Assembly (NCBI GenBank): GCA_020199835.1
Contig: JAIVJV010000004.1
Coordinates: forward strand, 124,001 to 188,000
Source: Acidobacteriota bacterium
GTDB lineage: Bacteria > Acidobacteriota > Blastocatellia > Pyrinomonadales > Pyrinomonadaceae
Length of the DNA: 64,000 nt
Reading direction: 5' to 3'
Shown piece after piece: positions 44,758 to 53,336 of the stretch; position 1 is the first letter of the stretch; the number at the start of each line of letters is the position of its first letter. The translations under genes were made by a program, and so were the position numbers. The notes under the pieces were generated by a model. That model was not told where the DNA came from, made no database searches, and worked only from the letters and a program-made list of their open reading frames with translations.

Positions 44758-45315
44758 CTATAGTTTATCGGCGGCTTCTTTTAGCTCGCGGAACAAGCGA
44801 GCCAGCTCCGCGGCTTGGTAGTTTGCGTTCAGGCCGCTGGGGTTTGGCAGGACCCAGAGTATTGTGTCGCCAATCGTTTCCTGCTGGGGACCGACTGTGG
44901 CTTTTGGTTGATTGAACGCCGTGCGATAGGCGCCGACACCGAGTACCGCGACCAGGCGCGGTCGATAACGCAGGACCTTCGCGCGCAACTGCTGTCCGCC
45001 GGCAATAATCTCGTCTTTCGTGAGCGCATCCGCGGAGGCCGTCGTTCGCATTACCACGTTAGTGATGCCGTAACCACTCTTCAACAGGGCGCGTTCGTCA
45101 AAGGGCGACAAGATTCTGTCGGTAAAACCGCCGGCATAGAGCGCGGGCCAAAAGCGATTGCCGGGACGCGCGAAGTGATGGCCCACCGCCGCGGTGTAGA
45201 GCCCCGGATTGATCCCGCAGAACAGCACGCGCAGGTCCGGCGCAATCACATCCTCAACCGTCTTTTCGGTCGCCGCAAGAAGCTGCTCTTTAGTAGGTTT
45301 CCACGGTTTCGTCAC
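44758..45315 (-). CDS. mug: G/U mismatch-specific DNA glycosylase
   Basis: A 185-aa uracil-DNA glycosylase of the Mug/TDG family (family 2). Catalytic-loop motif CGINPGLYTAAVGHHFARPG (Asn at the GINPG) and the minor-groove wedge NPSGLNANY are both present. It removes U or ethenocytosine opposite G in the nucleoid as the first step of base-excision repair. Length fits Mug (168 in E. coli). The next gene ends 48 bp further on the minus strand. Confidence 0.95.
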   Translation of the reverse strand: MTKPWKPTKEQLLAATEKTVEDVIAPDLRVLFCGINPGLYTAAVGHHFARPGNRFWPALYAGGFTDRILSPFDERALLKSGYGITNVVMRTTASADALTKDEIIAGGQQLRAKVLRYRPRLVAVLGVGAYRTAFNQPKATVGPQQETIGDTILWVLPNPSGLNANYQAAELARLFRELKEAADKL

Positions 45316-45362
45316 GACGCGAGGCCCCCAGTGAACTATTGTGAAACTATCGGTGTCGAGAG

Positions 45363-47564
45363 CTAGTAGACATCGAAATGCGTTTCACGCGTTGTGCTTT
45401 GCTTCGCGACGCGATCGATGATGGTGATCTTGAGCAGATAACGCCCGGGCAGCAACTCGTTCATCGGGATCTCAGCGGCATAAGGCAGACGTGCGAGATC
45501 TGTCAGGCCGTCAGTGCTGATCTTGCGCACTGCGGTGGTAATGACGGGTTGATCGTCGCGTATCACTTGCACCTGCACGGCCACATCAAGCTTCTGGTCC
45601 GCCGGCGAGGGAAGCGTGTTGTAAGCAAAGAGCAGGAAACGCAAAGTCGAGTCGCGGCCGAAGCGATGACTCGCGCTCAAGGCGACTGGACCATCGAGGC
45701 TGGTCTCGGCCATGCCGGCCGGGTTCGTGTCAGACACATTCGCCACCGGCGTTTGCGTACGTTCGCCGAGCAGCAAACTACTCATCGCGAGCTTCTTCTT
45801 CGCAAGATCGGGAATCTCGATCCATGCGTGCGCGCTGCCGACGCGTCCGCTCTTATCGTCGCGCGCCGCGGCTCGCACCTGATACAGCCCGGGCGGCAAA
45901 TTTGTTGGGTACGTAAACGTGATATCCGACCGGTAATTCTTCGTGGCGTCGAGTGATGGCGCGGTGGTAACGATTCGCTCCATGAAATTCGCTTTCACGC
46001 TACCTTTGTCGTCGAAGTAAACACCACTGAGATCGATGACGGCCTGGATCTTTCCGTCAGGTTGTTCGCCAAACGAAAGAAACTCACCGGGCACTTGAAT
46101 TGCTGTCGAGAGTGTTGGTCCTTTTTCCGCGATGTCGTAGTAATCAACGCTCATGAGGATCGGCAACGCCCGCTCGGGATAAGCGGCGGAGATCGCTTCC
46201 TTGAGTTTCACGGTCGCGATTTTCGGCGGCGCCGGTGGCGCGTCGGGTTTCTTGTTCGAGGCCGCCTCCGGCGCGGGCGGATCGAGATCGAAAAAGCCTT
46301 TGCGAACTCTGACCGTAAGATCGCCGCGGCCGACGAGCTTGACTTCCAGATTCCGGAATCGGCCCTGTTTTTGCGACTCGAGATCGGGCTTCCACGCGAG
46401 CAGATAATACTTTGACGTCTCCCTGATTGCGGGCGCGATGCCTTGCGTCAAATCGTTCGTGTTGAAGAGCGCTTTGCCACCTGTGTCGACGGCGAGTGCG
46501 TGCATGGCGTCCTGCATGGCGGACACTTCACCGAACTTTGCGGCTTGCAGTTGACCGCTTAGATCGAACGCCAGGTCACTGCTTGCGTCGCTGAGCGTGG
46601 CCACCAGCCCGCGCGTGTCCATCGAGTAGATTACGACGCCGTTTTTAGCCGCGGCGTTTGTGATGTTCCGCAGTTTCGACATCGTATCTCCGCGACGGTT
46701 TTCCAGCATAAACCCGCCCGACAGCAGAAACACGACTTTACGTCCCGGCAGCTTGCGTGCCGAACGCACCAGCGATTCGAGCCCGGTAAGCATGTTAAAG
46801 TTCACGTGCGCGCTTTGCGACGTGGTCACCTGGGCGCGATTGCGGACCATTTGCTCGGCGGTCGGGCGAGTGATGCCCGGATTGAGCCGCATTGTTTCGT
46901 TGATAAAGAAGTCGAGGACGCCGCGATCGTTTCGATCGATGAGCAACGCTTCATACTCGCTCATCGGCGGGCGATCGATGTCGCGCACCGAGTAATTGTG
47001 CGGCGTAAGCCGATCGAGCGCCGTGCGCAACACCTGGCGGTCGTTGGTTAGCTGTTGAAGAAAACCGAGTTGACCTGTTGCGGAAGCGATTGCCGCTTGA
47101 TCGTTCTGTCCCATCTGTTTGTCGAGAAAGGCAGCGATCACTTTTTTCGCGGCGCGCAGGCCCGGCAGGTCCATGTGAAAGTCGTCGAGGAAAAAGAACA
47201 CGATGCGGCCGCGATCGAGCGGGACGGGACGTTTTAGGTTGACGGTCGTGGCGCCGCGAGCGGCTGCGAGTTGCGCTTCTTCGTCACTACCTGCGGTAAT
47301 GGTTTCAAAGGCTTGGATCGGGCGCGGCTTACCGTCGATACGCAGTTCAAAGTTTTCTTTCGTCAGCCCGTCAACAAAACGGCCCTGCTTGTCGAAAACC
47401 ATCACGTCGGTCTGGACGAGTTCGGTATAAACACGTACAACCTCATCCGGAGATTTTTGCGTTGGCCGTTGCTTGGTTTGCGCGATGGCTTCGGCACACG
47501 TCAGGAACGTGCACAACAACAGCGTCAGGGGCAGGGAAGCGCGAAGTTTGAAACGCCCACACAT
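45363..47564 (-). CDS. VWFA-related acidobacterial domain protein, secreted
   Basis: A 733-aa protein with a signal peptide (MCGRFKLRASLPLTLLLCTF..., cleavage near AIAQ) and a von Willebrand A-like domain of the acidobacterial type: FVDGLTKENFELRIDGKPRP, IVFFFLDDFHMDLPG (metal-site-like D-x-F), KVVFLLSGG. The C-terminal half is beta-rich with repeated VRAAARDD-type modules and no catalytic site. Lineage-typical of Acidobacteriota. Function unknown; probably adhesion or scaffolding. The start lies only 13 bp from the divergent NatA-like gene, with an alternative ATG (47579) that would overlap it. Confidence 0.9.
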   Translation of the reverse strand: MCGRFKLRASLPLTLLLCTFLTCAEAIAQTKQRPTQKSPDEVVRVYTELVQTDVMVFDKQGRFVDGLTKENFELRIDGKPRPIQAFETITAGSDEEAQLAAARGATTVNLKRPVPLDRGRIVFFFLDDFHMDLPGLRAAKKVIAAFLDKQMGQNDQAAIASATGQLGFLQQLTNDRQVLRTALDRLTPHNYSVRDIDRPPMSEYEALLIDRNDRGVLDFFINETMRLNPGITRPTAEQMVRNRAQVTTSQSAHVNFNMLTGLESLVRSARKLPGRKVVFLLSGGFMLENRRGDTMSKLRNITNAAAKNGVVIYSMDTRGLVATLSDASSDLAFDLSGQLQAAKFGEVSAMQDAMHALAVDTGGKALFNTNDLTQGIAPAIRETSKYYLLAWKPDLESQKQGRFRNLEVKLVGRGDLTVRVRKGFFDLDPPAPEAASNKKPDAPPAPPKIATVKLKEAISAAYPERALPILMSVDYYDIAEKGPTLSTAIQVPGEFLSFGEQPDGKIQAVIDLSGVYFDDKGSVKANFMERIVTTAPSLDATKNYRSDITFTYPTNLPPGLYQVRAAARDDKSGRVGSAHAWIEIPDLAKKKLAMSSLLLGERTQTPVANVSDTNPAGMAETSLDGPVALSASHRFGRDSTLRFLLFAYNTLPSPADQKLDVAVQVQVIRDDQPVITTAVRKISTDGLTDLARLPYAAEIPMNELLPGRYLLKITIIDRVAKQSTTRETHFDVY

Positions 47565-47577
47565 AAAACAGGGAATC

Positions 47578-48495
47578 ATGATGGCAGAATCCGATACAAC
47601 CGTCCAACTCGATAGCGTCAGTAAGAGCTTTGGCGAGTTTACGGCGGTGAGGAAATTGAGTCTGACCGTGCGCAGCGGACGCGTGTTTGGCCTGCTCGGA
47701 CCAAACGGGGCCGGCAAGACGACGACGATTCGGATGATCGTTAACATCACTGCTCCGGATACGGGCACGATCAGATTGTTTGGCGGTCACATCAACTCCG
47801 CGCTTCAGGATCGCATCGGTTATCTCCCGGAAGAACGCGGTCTCTATCGCCGCATGAAGATCGTTGACCAACTGCGCTTTTTCGCGGAGATCAAGAACAT
47901 TCGCCGCAGCGACATTGAAAAGAGGATCGACGAGTGGCTCGCGCGCGTGAAGCTGCCTGATTGGAAGAACAAAAGGTCGATGGAACTCTCCAAGGGAATG
48001 CAGCAGAAGATCCAGTTCATTACCGCGGTGCTGCACGATCCGGATCTGCTGATTCTGGACGAACCATTCTCCGGTCTCGATCCGATAAACGTCGAACTCC
48101 TGAAGGAGATCGTGCTCGACCTGAAACGCTCGGGCAAGACGATCATCTTCTCGACGCACCAGATGGAAGTCGCTGAAAAGATCTGCGATGACATCTGTTT
48201 GCTCAATCGTTCGCAGAAAGTTTTCGAAGGCAGTTTGCGTGAGATTAAAAGCAGCTTCGGCCGCAACGTGGTCGCGGTGCGTTGCGAAGGCGGCGACGGC
48301 GTGTTGCACGATGCGACGCTTGTGAGCAAGCTCGTGCAGCACGCGGACGAAGCGCAGGCGTTGCTGGCCCCGGGTGCGGACGCACAGGTTCTACTTCGCA
48401 GGCTGATCGACTCCGGCGCGAAGATCGGCAAGTTTGAAATGGTCGAACCGAGTCTCAACGACATCTTCATCACAAAGGTCACGGAACACGCATGA
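47578..48495 (+). CDS. ABC transporter ATP-binding protein, NatA-like
   Basis: A 305-aa ABC ATPase. Walker A GPNGAGKTTT (41-50), signature LSKGMQQ (137-143; the normal SGGQ is replaced by S-K-G-M as in NatA), Walker B LLILDEPFSGLDP (157-169), H-loop STHQMEVAE. A C-terminal domain of ~80 aa follows. Two consecutive ATGs at 47578 and 47581. The permease follows with a 4-bp ATGA overlap. Likely a Na+ or drug exporter. Confidence 0.92.
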   Translation: MMAESDTTVQLDSVSKSFGEFTAVRKLSLTVRSGRVFGLLGPNGAGKTTTIRMIVNITAPDTGTIRLFGGHINSALQDRIGYLPEERGLYRRMKIVDQLRFFAEIKNIRRSDIEKRIDEWLARVKLPDWKNKRSMELSKGMQQKIQFITAVLHDPDLLILDEPFSGLDPINVELLKEIVLDLKRSGKTIIFSTHQMEVAEKICDDICLLNRSQKVFEGSLREIKSSFGRNVVAVRCEGGDGVLHDATLVSKLVQHADEAQALLAPGADAQVLLRRLIDSGAKIGKFEMVEPSLNDIFITKVTEHA

Positions 48496-49799
48496 GAAAG
48501 TTTCTCGCGGTACTCAAACGTGAATACATCCAGCGCGTGCGCGCGAAGATGTTCATCGTCTCCACGATTCTGTTGCCCGTAGTGATGTCACTCTTCGGCC
48601 TTGTGCCGGCGATCATTTTGAGCATCGACGCGGGGGGACCAATGCGCGTGGCGGTGATGGATCAAACTGGCAAGATGTACGCGCGTCTCGAGGAGGCGCT
48701 CGCGAGCGAGGAAACGCCGGAGGCAACCGACCGCGGTAATCCTGGTCCTGAAATGGCCGGACGCGCGTTCAAGCTCGAGCAGGTCACTTCCATCGGTCCC
48801 GACGCAGCCGCGCAGCGATCGCAACTCGACGAACGTTTGCGGGCAAAACAACTCGATGGCTACTTGATCCTGCCGCCGGATTTCATGGACCACAGCCGCG
48901 CCGAGTTTTTCAACAACAACCCGGGAGATGTGTTGAGCCGCAGGATCTTGCAGCGAGCTTTGAATCGTGCGGTTCGGGAGCAGCGCCTCGTCGAAGCACA
49001 GGTTGATCCGAAAACGCGGCAGGGACTGTTTCAATCCGTCGAACTGGAATCGGTAAAGATCGGTGCGACCGGTGAAGAACGCGATTCGGGCGGCAGTTTT
49101 ATTCTCGTGTTTGCCGTCGGGTTCATCATGTATCTCGCGATCCTGATGTATGGACAGATAATTCTCGGCGCCGTGATTGAAGAGAAAGAGACGCGCATCG
49201 CCGAGATCCTGTTTTCATCCGTGAAGCCGTTTACTTTGATGATGGGCAAGCTCGTGGGTGTTTCGCTCGTGGCGTTGACGCAGCTTGCTATTTGGGCCAC
49301 GGCGTTCAGTGTGTTTGCGTTGTACGGCGTCAACTTGCTCGCGTCGCGAGGAATGAAAATGACGAGCATTCCCGGCATTCCGTTCGCGCACTACGTTTAC
49401 TTCGCGCTCTTCTTTCTGCTTGGCTACTTCATCTACGCGACAATCTACGCGCTCGTCGGTTCGATGGTGACGACGACGCAGGAAGGCGGCCAGCTCGCGA
49501 TGCCGATCATTTTGATCCTGGTCGTGAGTTTCTATTTGTTTCTGCCGGTGAGCCGCAGTCCTGATTCGTCGTTCTCGTTTTGGGTTTCAATGATTCCGTT
49601 TACGTCACCGGTGGCGATGCTGGTGCGGATCGTTACGCAAACGCCGCCGTTTTGGCAGATCGCGTTGTCGTTGATCATCGGGTTTGGAACGGTGATTTTG
49701 ATTATGTGGATTGCGTCGCGGATCTATCGTGTCGGCATGCTGATGTACGGCAAGCGCGCGTCGATTCCCGAAGCCCTGCGTTGGGCGCGGCAAGCCTAA
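48492..49799 (+). CDS. ABC transporter permease, NatB-like
   Basis: A 435-aa ABC-2 permease. One helix near 20-40, large extracytoplasmic domain (~45-200), then six helices from about 200, including EEKETRIAEILFSSVKPFTLMMGK, the conserved coupling segment of NatB. Partner of the preceding ATPase by gene overlap. The last codons leave 2 bp to the convergent M20 gene. Confidence 0.9.
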   Translation: MRKFLAVLKREYIQRVRAKMFIVSTILLPVVMSLFGLVPAIILSIDAGGPMRVAVMDQTGKMYARLEEALASEETPEATDRGNPGPEMAGRAFKLEQVTSIGPDAAAQRSQLDERLRAKQLDGYLILPPDFMDHSRAEFFNNNPGDVLSRRILQRALNRAVREQRLVEAQVDPKTRQGLFQSVELESVKIGATGEERDSGGSFILVFAVGFIMYLAILMYGQIILGAVIEEKETRIAEILFSSVKPFTLMMGKLVGVSLVALTQLAIWATAFSVFALYGVNLLASRGMKMTSIPGIPFAHYVYFALFFLLGYFIYATIYALVGSMVTTTQEGGQLAMPIILILVVSFYLFLPVSRSPDSSFSFWVSMIPFTSPVAMLVRIVTQTPPFWQIALSLIIGFGTVILIMWIASRIYRVGMLMYGKRASIPEALRWARQA

Positions 49800-49801
49800 G
49801 T

Positions 49802-51118
49802 TTACGCGACCTGGTCCCTATCGAATTCCAGTACGCTGTGCAGTAGCACGTTTGCGCCGTTGGCGATGTCCTGGGGATGCGAAAACTCGCGTGGCGAGTG
49901 ACTGATGCCGCCGACACTCGGCACGAAGATCATGCCGACTGGTCCAAGCCGCGCCATATCCTGTGCGTCGTGACCTGCGCCTGAAGGCATCAGCTTTGTC
50001 GAGAGGCCGAGTTTGCGCGCTGATTCGGTGATGTACGACCGGATAAACTGGCTCGTAGGCGCAGGCGTGTTGACGTTGATCTCTTTGAAGTCAAACTTCG
50101 TCCTGCTGTCGTTAGCGATCTGTTGGGCTTCCGCGTAGATCTTGTCGTAAAGCATCTTGATCTTCGCGGCGTCGAGGTCACGCAGTTCCAGACTCAACAC
50201 CACCTTGCCTGGAATCACGTTCGGCGCACCGGGTAGCGCATTGATTCTTCCCACTGTTCCGACTTGCCGGCCGGGCACACTCGTCACGATCCGGTTCACT
50301 GCCTGAATAAATCTGGCTGCGGCGAGTAACGCATCCTGGCGGTTGTTCATCGCTGTCGTGCCGGCATGATTCGCGAAGCCTTCGATCGTGACGTCCCACC
50401 AGTTGATACCGACGATGCCTTCGACCACGCCGATCTTGATCTTCTCGGTATCGAGCGTGTTGCCCTGTTCGATGTGCAGTTCGATATACGCACCGATTTG
50501 CTTACGCTTCGCTGTGCTCAACTTGGTTGGATCGCCGCCGATGAATTTGATTCCTTCGCGGATCGTTTTGCCGCTGCGGCTTACGAGATCGAGTTCTTTC
50601 TCTGTTAATTCGCCGTTCATCGCACGGCTACCGATCAAGCCGCCTTCTTCGTTCTGAAAAATGACGACTTCGAACGGGTGTCGCAACGTGACGTTCTTTT
50701 CCGCGAGTGTTTGGGCGACTTCGATCGCGCCCATCGAGCCGACAACGCCGTCGTAGTTGCCGCCTTCGGGAACGGTGTCGATGTGGGAGCCGATCAGCAA
50801 CGGCGGCAAGGCAGGAACACTGCCGGCTCGGCGTCCGATGAGATTGCCTGCGGCATCAATCGTGACCTCCAGACGCGCGTCCTTCATTAAACCAATAACG
50901 TATTCGCGGCCCTGTTTGTCAGCGTCGCTGTAAGCAACACGACTGACGCCTCCTTGCGGATTTTTCCCAAACTCCGCGAGCCCGCGTATGTGTTGCGTGA
51001 TTCGGTCGCCGTTGACGCGCAGCGTCTGCTGCTGCTCGTGAAACGCGAGATGGGAAAACTGCAACGAGCCGAGTGTTAGCGCGAGGCTGTAGTTGAAGTC
51101 GCGGCGATTAATCTTCAT
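49802..51118 (-). CDS. M20 family amidohydrolase (allantoate/N-carbamoyl amino acid hydrolase type), secreted
   Basis: A 438-aa zinc hydrolase. Metal residues: GSHIDTVPEGGNYDG, QNEEGGLIGSR, ELHIEQG, SGAGHDAQDM. The lid domain (~210-330, FANHAGTTAMNNRQDAL) fits the hydantoinase/carbamoylase branch that opens ureido groups. N-terminus NRRDFNYSLALTLGSL resembles a Tat signal, suggesting export, which is uncommon for this group. AAGGAA lies 5 bases before the ATG at 51118. Confidence 0.9.
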   Translation of the reverse strand: MKINRRDFNYSLALTLGSLQFSHLAFHEQQQTLRVNGDRITQHIRGLAEFGKNPQGGVSRVAYSDADKQGREYVIGLMKDARLEVTIDAAGNLIGRRAGSVPALPPLLIGSHIDTVPEGGNYDGVVGSMGAIEVAQTLAEKNVTLRHPFEVVIFQNEEGGLIGSRAMNGELTEKELDLVSRSGKTIREGIKFIGGDPTKLSTAKRKQIGAYIELHIEQGNTLDTEKIKIGVVEGIVGINWWDVTIEGFANHAGTTAMNNRQDALLAAARFIQAVNRIVTSVPGRQVGTVGRINALPGAPNVIPGKVVLSLELRDLDAAKIKMLYDKIYAEAQQIANDSRTKFDFKEINVNTPAPTSQFIRSYITESARKLGLSTKLMPSGAGHDAQDMARLGPVGMIFVPSVGGISHSPREFSHPQDIANGANVLLHSVLEFDRDQVA

Positions 51119-51215
51119 GGTTTTCCTTGAGACACTCCAGCGACAGAGGTAGAATCCACGCCGTTCCAGTATCCCCGATCCCATCTTCCTCAAACAAGGA
51201 GATCATAATGAAACG

Positions 51216-51547
51216 TCACGAGAGGCTGAGAAACGATGCAACCTGGTCATCGTGGAAGACGTTAAGTGCATCCACGTAGGCGCGGAGCAGATTTTCTACG
51301 TCTGTGGTGGATCAATTGCCGAGACGAACCCATACAACTTTCGGCGGAGCGCCAAGCAGGAAACTACGTTGATGCATGTCGCTATCTTTTGACACGATAA
51401 CGAGTTCATTGCTCTTGGCGTACTCCCAAACACTCGAGTCATTGGCAGCTTGTTATCCCACTTGCCTAACGTGAACGAAGCAGGGAAAAGATCTGCGAGG
51501 CGGACGACGAGACTAGGTGAGAGATTTTCGTCGAAAAGGAGCTTCAC
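51216..51547 (-). pseudogene. Decayed DUF5615 PIN-like toxin
   Basis: The start MKLLFDENLSPSLVVRLADL is a typical DUF5615 (PIN-like) toxin opening, with the acidic FDEN site. After ~25 residues the frame is lost; the homologous continuation is in another frame (HVRQVG, stop, QAANDSSVWEYAKSNELVIV), and a second stop (TGA in G-N-stop-S-T-T-D-V) follows further on. At least one frameshift and two nonsense changes make it non-functional. Overlaps the DUF433 antitoxin stop by 4 bp. Confidence 0.85.
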
Positions 51548-51771
51548 GCGGCCGGAACCGTCATTAGCTTACGCTCACGGTCCGCGGCAAAAGCAATACA
51601 CGCCTTAAGATCCTCGTGAGTGAGGTCCGGCAAATCGGCCAGGATTTCTTCTTCCGTCATGTCGGAGGCTAGATACTCCAAAACCTCATAGACGGTGATA
51701 CGCAGCCCACGCACACACGGCTTCCCGCCGCGCTTGTCTGGCTCAATAGTGATGTACTTGCGGTAATCCAT
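51544..51771 (-). CDS. DUF433 antitoxin
   Basis: A 75-aa protein of the DUF433 family, usually the DNA-binding or neutralising partner of a DUF5615 toxin. Motifs: ITIEPDKRGGKPCVRGLRIT (pocket), VYEVLEYLASDMTEEEILADL, LTHEDLKACIAFAA. The frame is intact although its toxin is dead. The ATG at 51771 gives the usual family length; a longer start at 51843 is also open. Confidence 0.85.
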   Translation of the reverse strand: MDYRKYITIEPDKRGGKPCVRGLRITVYEVLEYLASDMTEEEILADLPDLTHEDLKACIAFAADRERKLMTVPAA

Positions 51772-51856
51772 CGTCTGGAGATTACGTCCGCTCTCGAGTT
51801 CGGTCAAGGATCTCTGTGCATCTCCTCTGCGGTCTTCTTTCATTCGGAGACAAATT

Positions 51857-53323
51857 TCAACCTGACTTGATCTCGTCCCAGATGAGGGTGTGTCGTGTCT
51901 CGCGCAGCAGGAGGGAGCCGATGATGAAGGTTAGGGCAGCGACGATGATGGGGTAGTAAAGACCGGCGTAGATGTTGCCCGTCTCAGCCACTACCCAGAG
52001 GCCGATCACGGGTAACAGCCCGCCAAAGACGCCGTTGCCGATGTGATATGGCAACGATAAAGACGTGTAGCGTATCTTTGCCGGAAACGCCTCGACCAGA
52101 TAAGCCGCGATTGGTCCATAGACCATCGTCACGAAGAAGACCTGAATAAAGATCAGCAGTATCAGCTTCCACGCAGTCGGCGAACTGAGCAGCGTCGATA
52201 TGTCCGTGTAAGGTAAAACTTCCTGCGCGGCTTGCAGTGCGCCGTTCACTTCCGTCTGCGGCACCAGAGTGGTCGCGCCGGTCTTATTGGGTAGCGAAGT
52301 CACGGTCACGACGTTCGATCCGGCCGCTCGTTGCATCGCCTGATAAATCGGCAGGTACGAAAGCGCCGCGAGCAGACAGCCGGCCATCATGATCCACTTG
52401 CGCCCGATGCGATCCGAAAGCGCCCCCATTACCACAAACAATGGCATTGCCAACAACAGCGCGATCGCCACGATGTATTGCGCGGAACGCGCGTTAACCT
52501 TGAGTACAGTTTGCAAATAAAATAGCGCGTAGAACTGTCCCGTGTACCAAACAACACCCTGACCCGCCGTCGCGCCGAACAACGAGATGAGTACGCGTTT
52601 CAAGTTTTCCCACTTCGTGAACGCTTCGACCAGCGGCCGGCTCGAAGTCATTCCCGCACTCTTGATCTGACTGAAGATCGGCGATTCCTTCATTCGCAAA
52701 CGAATGTAAAGCGAGACGCCGACGAGAAAGATCGAGATGATGAACGGTATGCGCCAACCCCACGCGTTGAACGCTTCGCGCGTCATCGAGTTTTGCACGA
52801 CGATGCTGACGACGAGCGAAAGGAAAAGTCCGAGCGTCGCTGTGATTTGAATGAAACTCGTATAGAAACCACGCCGTTCGTCAGGCACGTGTTCGGCAAC
52901 GTAAACCGCGGCGCCGCCGTATTCACCACCGAGCGCGAGTCCCTGCAACACGCGAATGAGCAACAAAATGATGGGCGCCAGGATGCCGATCGTTGCGTAA
53001 GTCGGCAGGAACCCGATCGCCGCAGTCGCACCGCCCATCACCAGCAACGTCACCAGGAACGCGTATTTGCGTCCAACGAGATCTCCGATGCGTCCGAAGA
53101 ACAGCGCGCCAAACGGGCGCACGACAAACCCGACCGCAAAGGTTGAGAGGTAAGCGATCAGCGCGAGTATGTCGTTACCTTCGGGATAGAAGAGCGGCGA
53201 GATTGTTACCGCGAGACTGCCAAAGATGTAGAAGTCGTACCACTCGATCATGGTACCGACTGCGGATGCGGTGATTACTTGCCAGATCTTGTAATCGTGA
53301 ACTTGATCGGTGGCCGATGACAT
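51857..53323 (-). CDS. MFS transporter, metabolite:H+ symporter (ShiA/ProP-like)
   Basis: A 488-aa, 12-helix transporter. The MHS-family signature EWYDFYIFGSLA is in helix 1, GRIGDLVGRKYAF follows helix 2-3, and GGEYGGAAVYVAEH is in helix 5. A ~60-residue hydrophilic insertion between helices 9 and 10 (about 330-390) is longer than in most members. Likely imports a metabolite such as a carboxylate with protons; substrate unknown. The ATG at 53323 is chosen; an upstream GTG overlaps the next gene. Confidence 0.9.
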   Translation of the reverse strand: MSSATDQVHDYKIWQVITASAVGTMIEWYDFYIFGSLAVTISPLFYPEGNDILALIAYLSTFAVGFVVRPFGALFFGRIGDLVGRKYAFLVTLLVMGGATAAIGFLPTYATIGILAPIILLLIRVLQGLALGGEYGGAAVYVAEHVPDERRGFYTSFIQITATLGLFLSLVVSIVVQNSMTREAFNAWGWRIPFIISIFLVGVSLYIRLRMKESPIFSQIKSAGMTSSRPLVEAFTKWENLKRVLISLFGATAGQGVVWYTGQFYALFYLQTVLKVNARSAQYIVAIALLLAMPLFVVMGALSDRIGRKWIMMAGCLLAALSYLPIYQAMQRAAGSNVVTVTSLPNKTGATTLVPQTEVNGALQAAQEVLPYTDISTLLSSPTAWKLILLIFIQVFFVTMVYGPIAAYLVEAFPAKIRYTSLSLPYHIGNGVFGGLLPVIGLWVVAETGNIYAGLYYPIIVAALTFIIGSLLLRETRHTLIWDEIKSG

Positions 53324-53336
53324 TCGTGGGCGACAG

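Noticed and set aside
51296-51547. In-frame TGA in the first DUF5615 toxin as a possible selenocysteine codon
   Set aside because: The same gene has a frameshift and a TAA as well, and the family has no redox Cys there; simple decay explains it.
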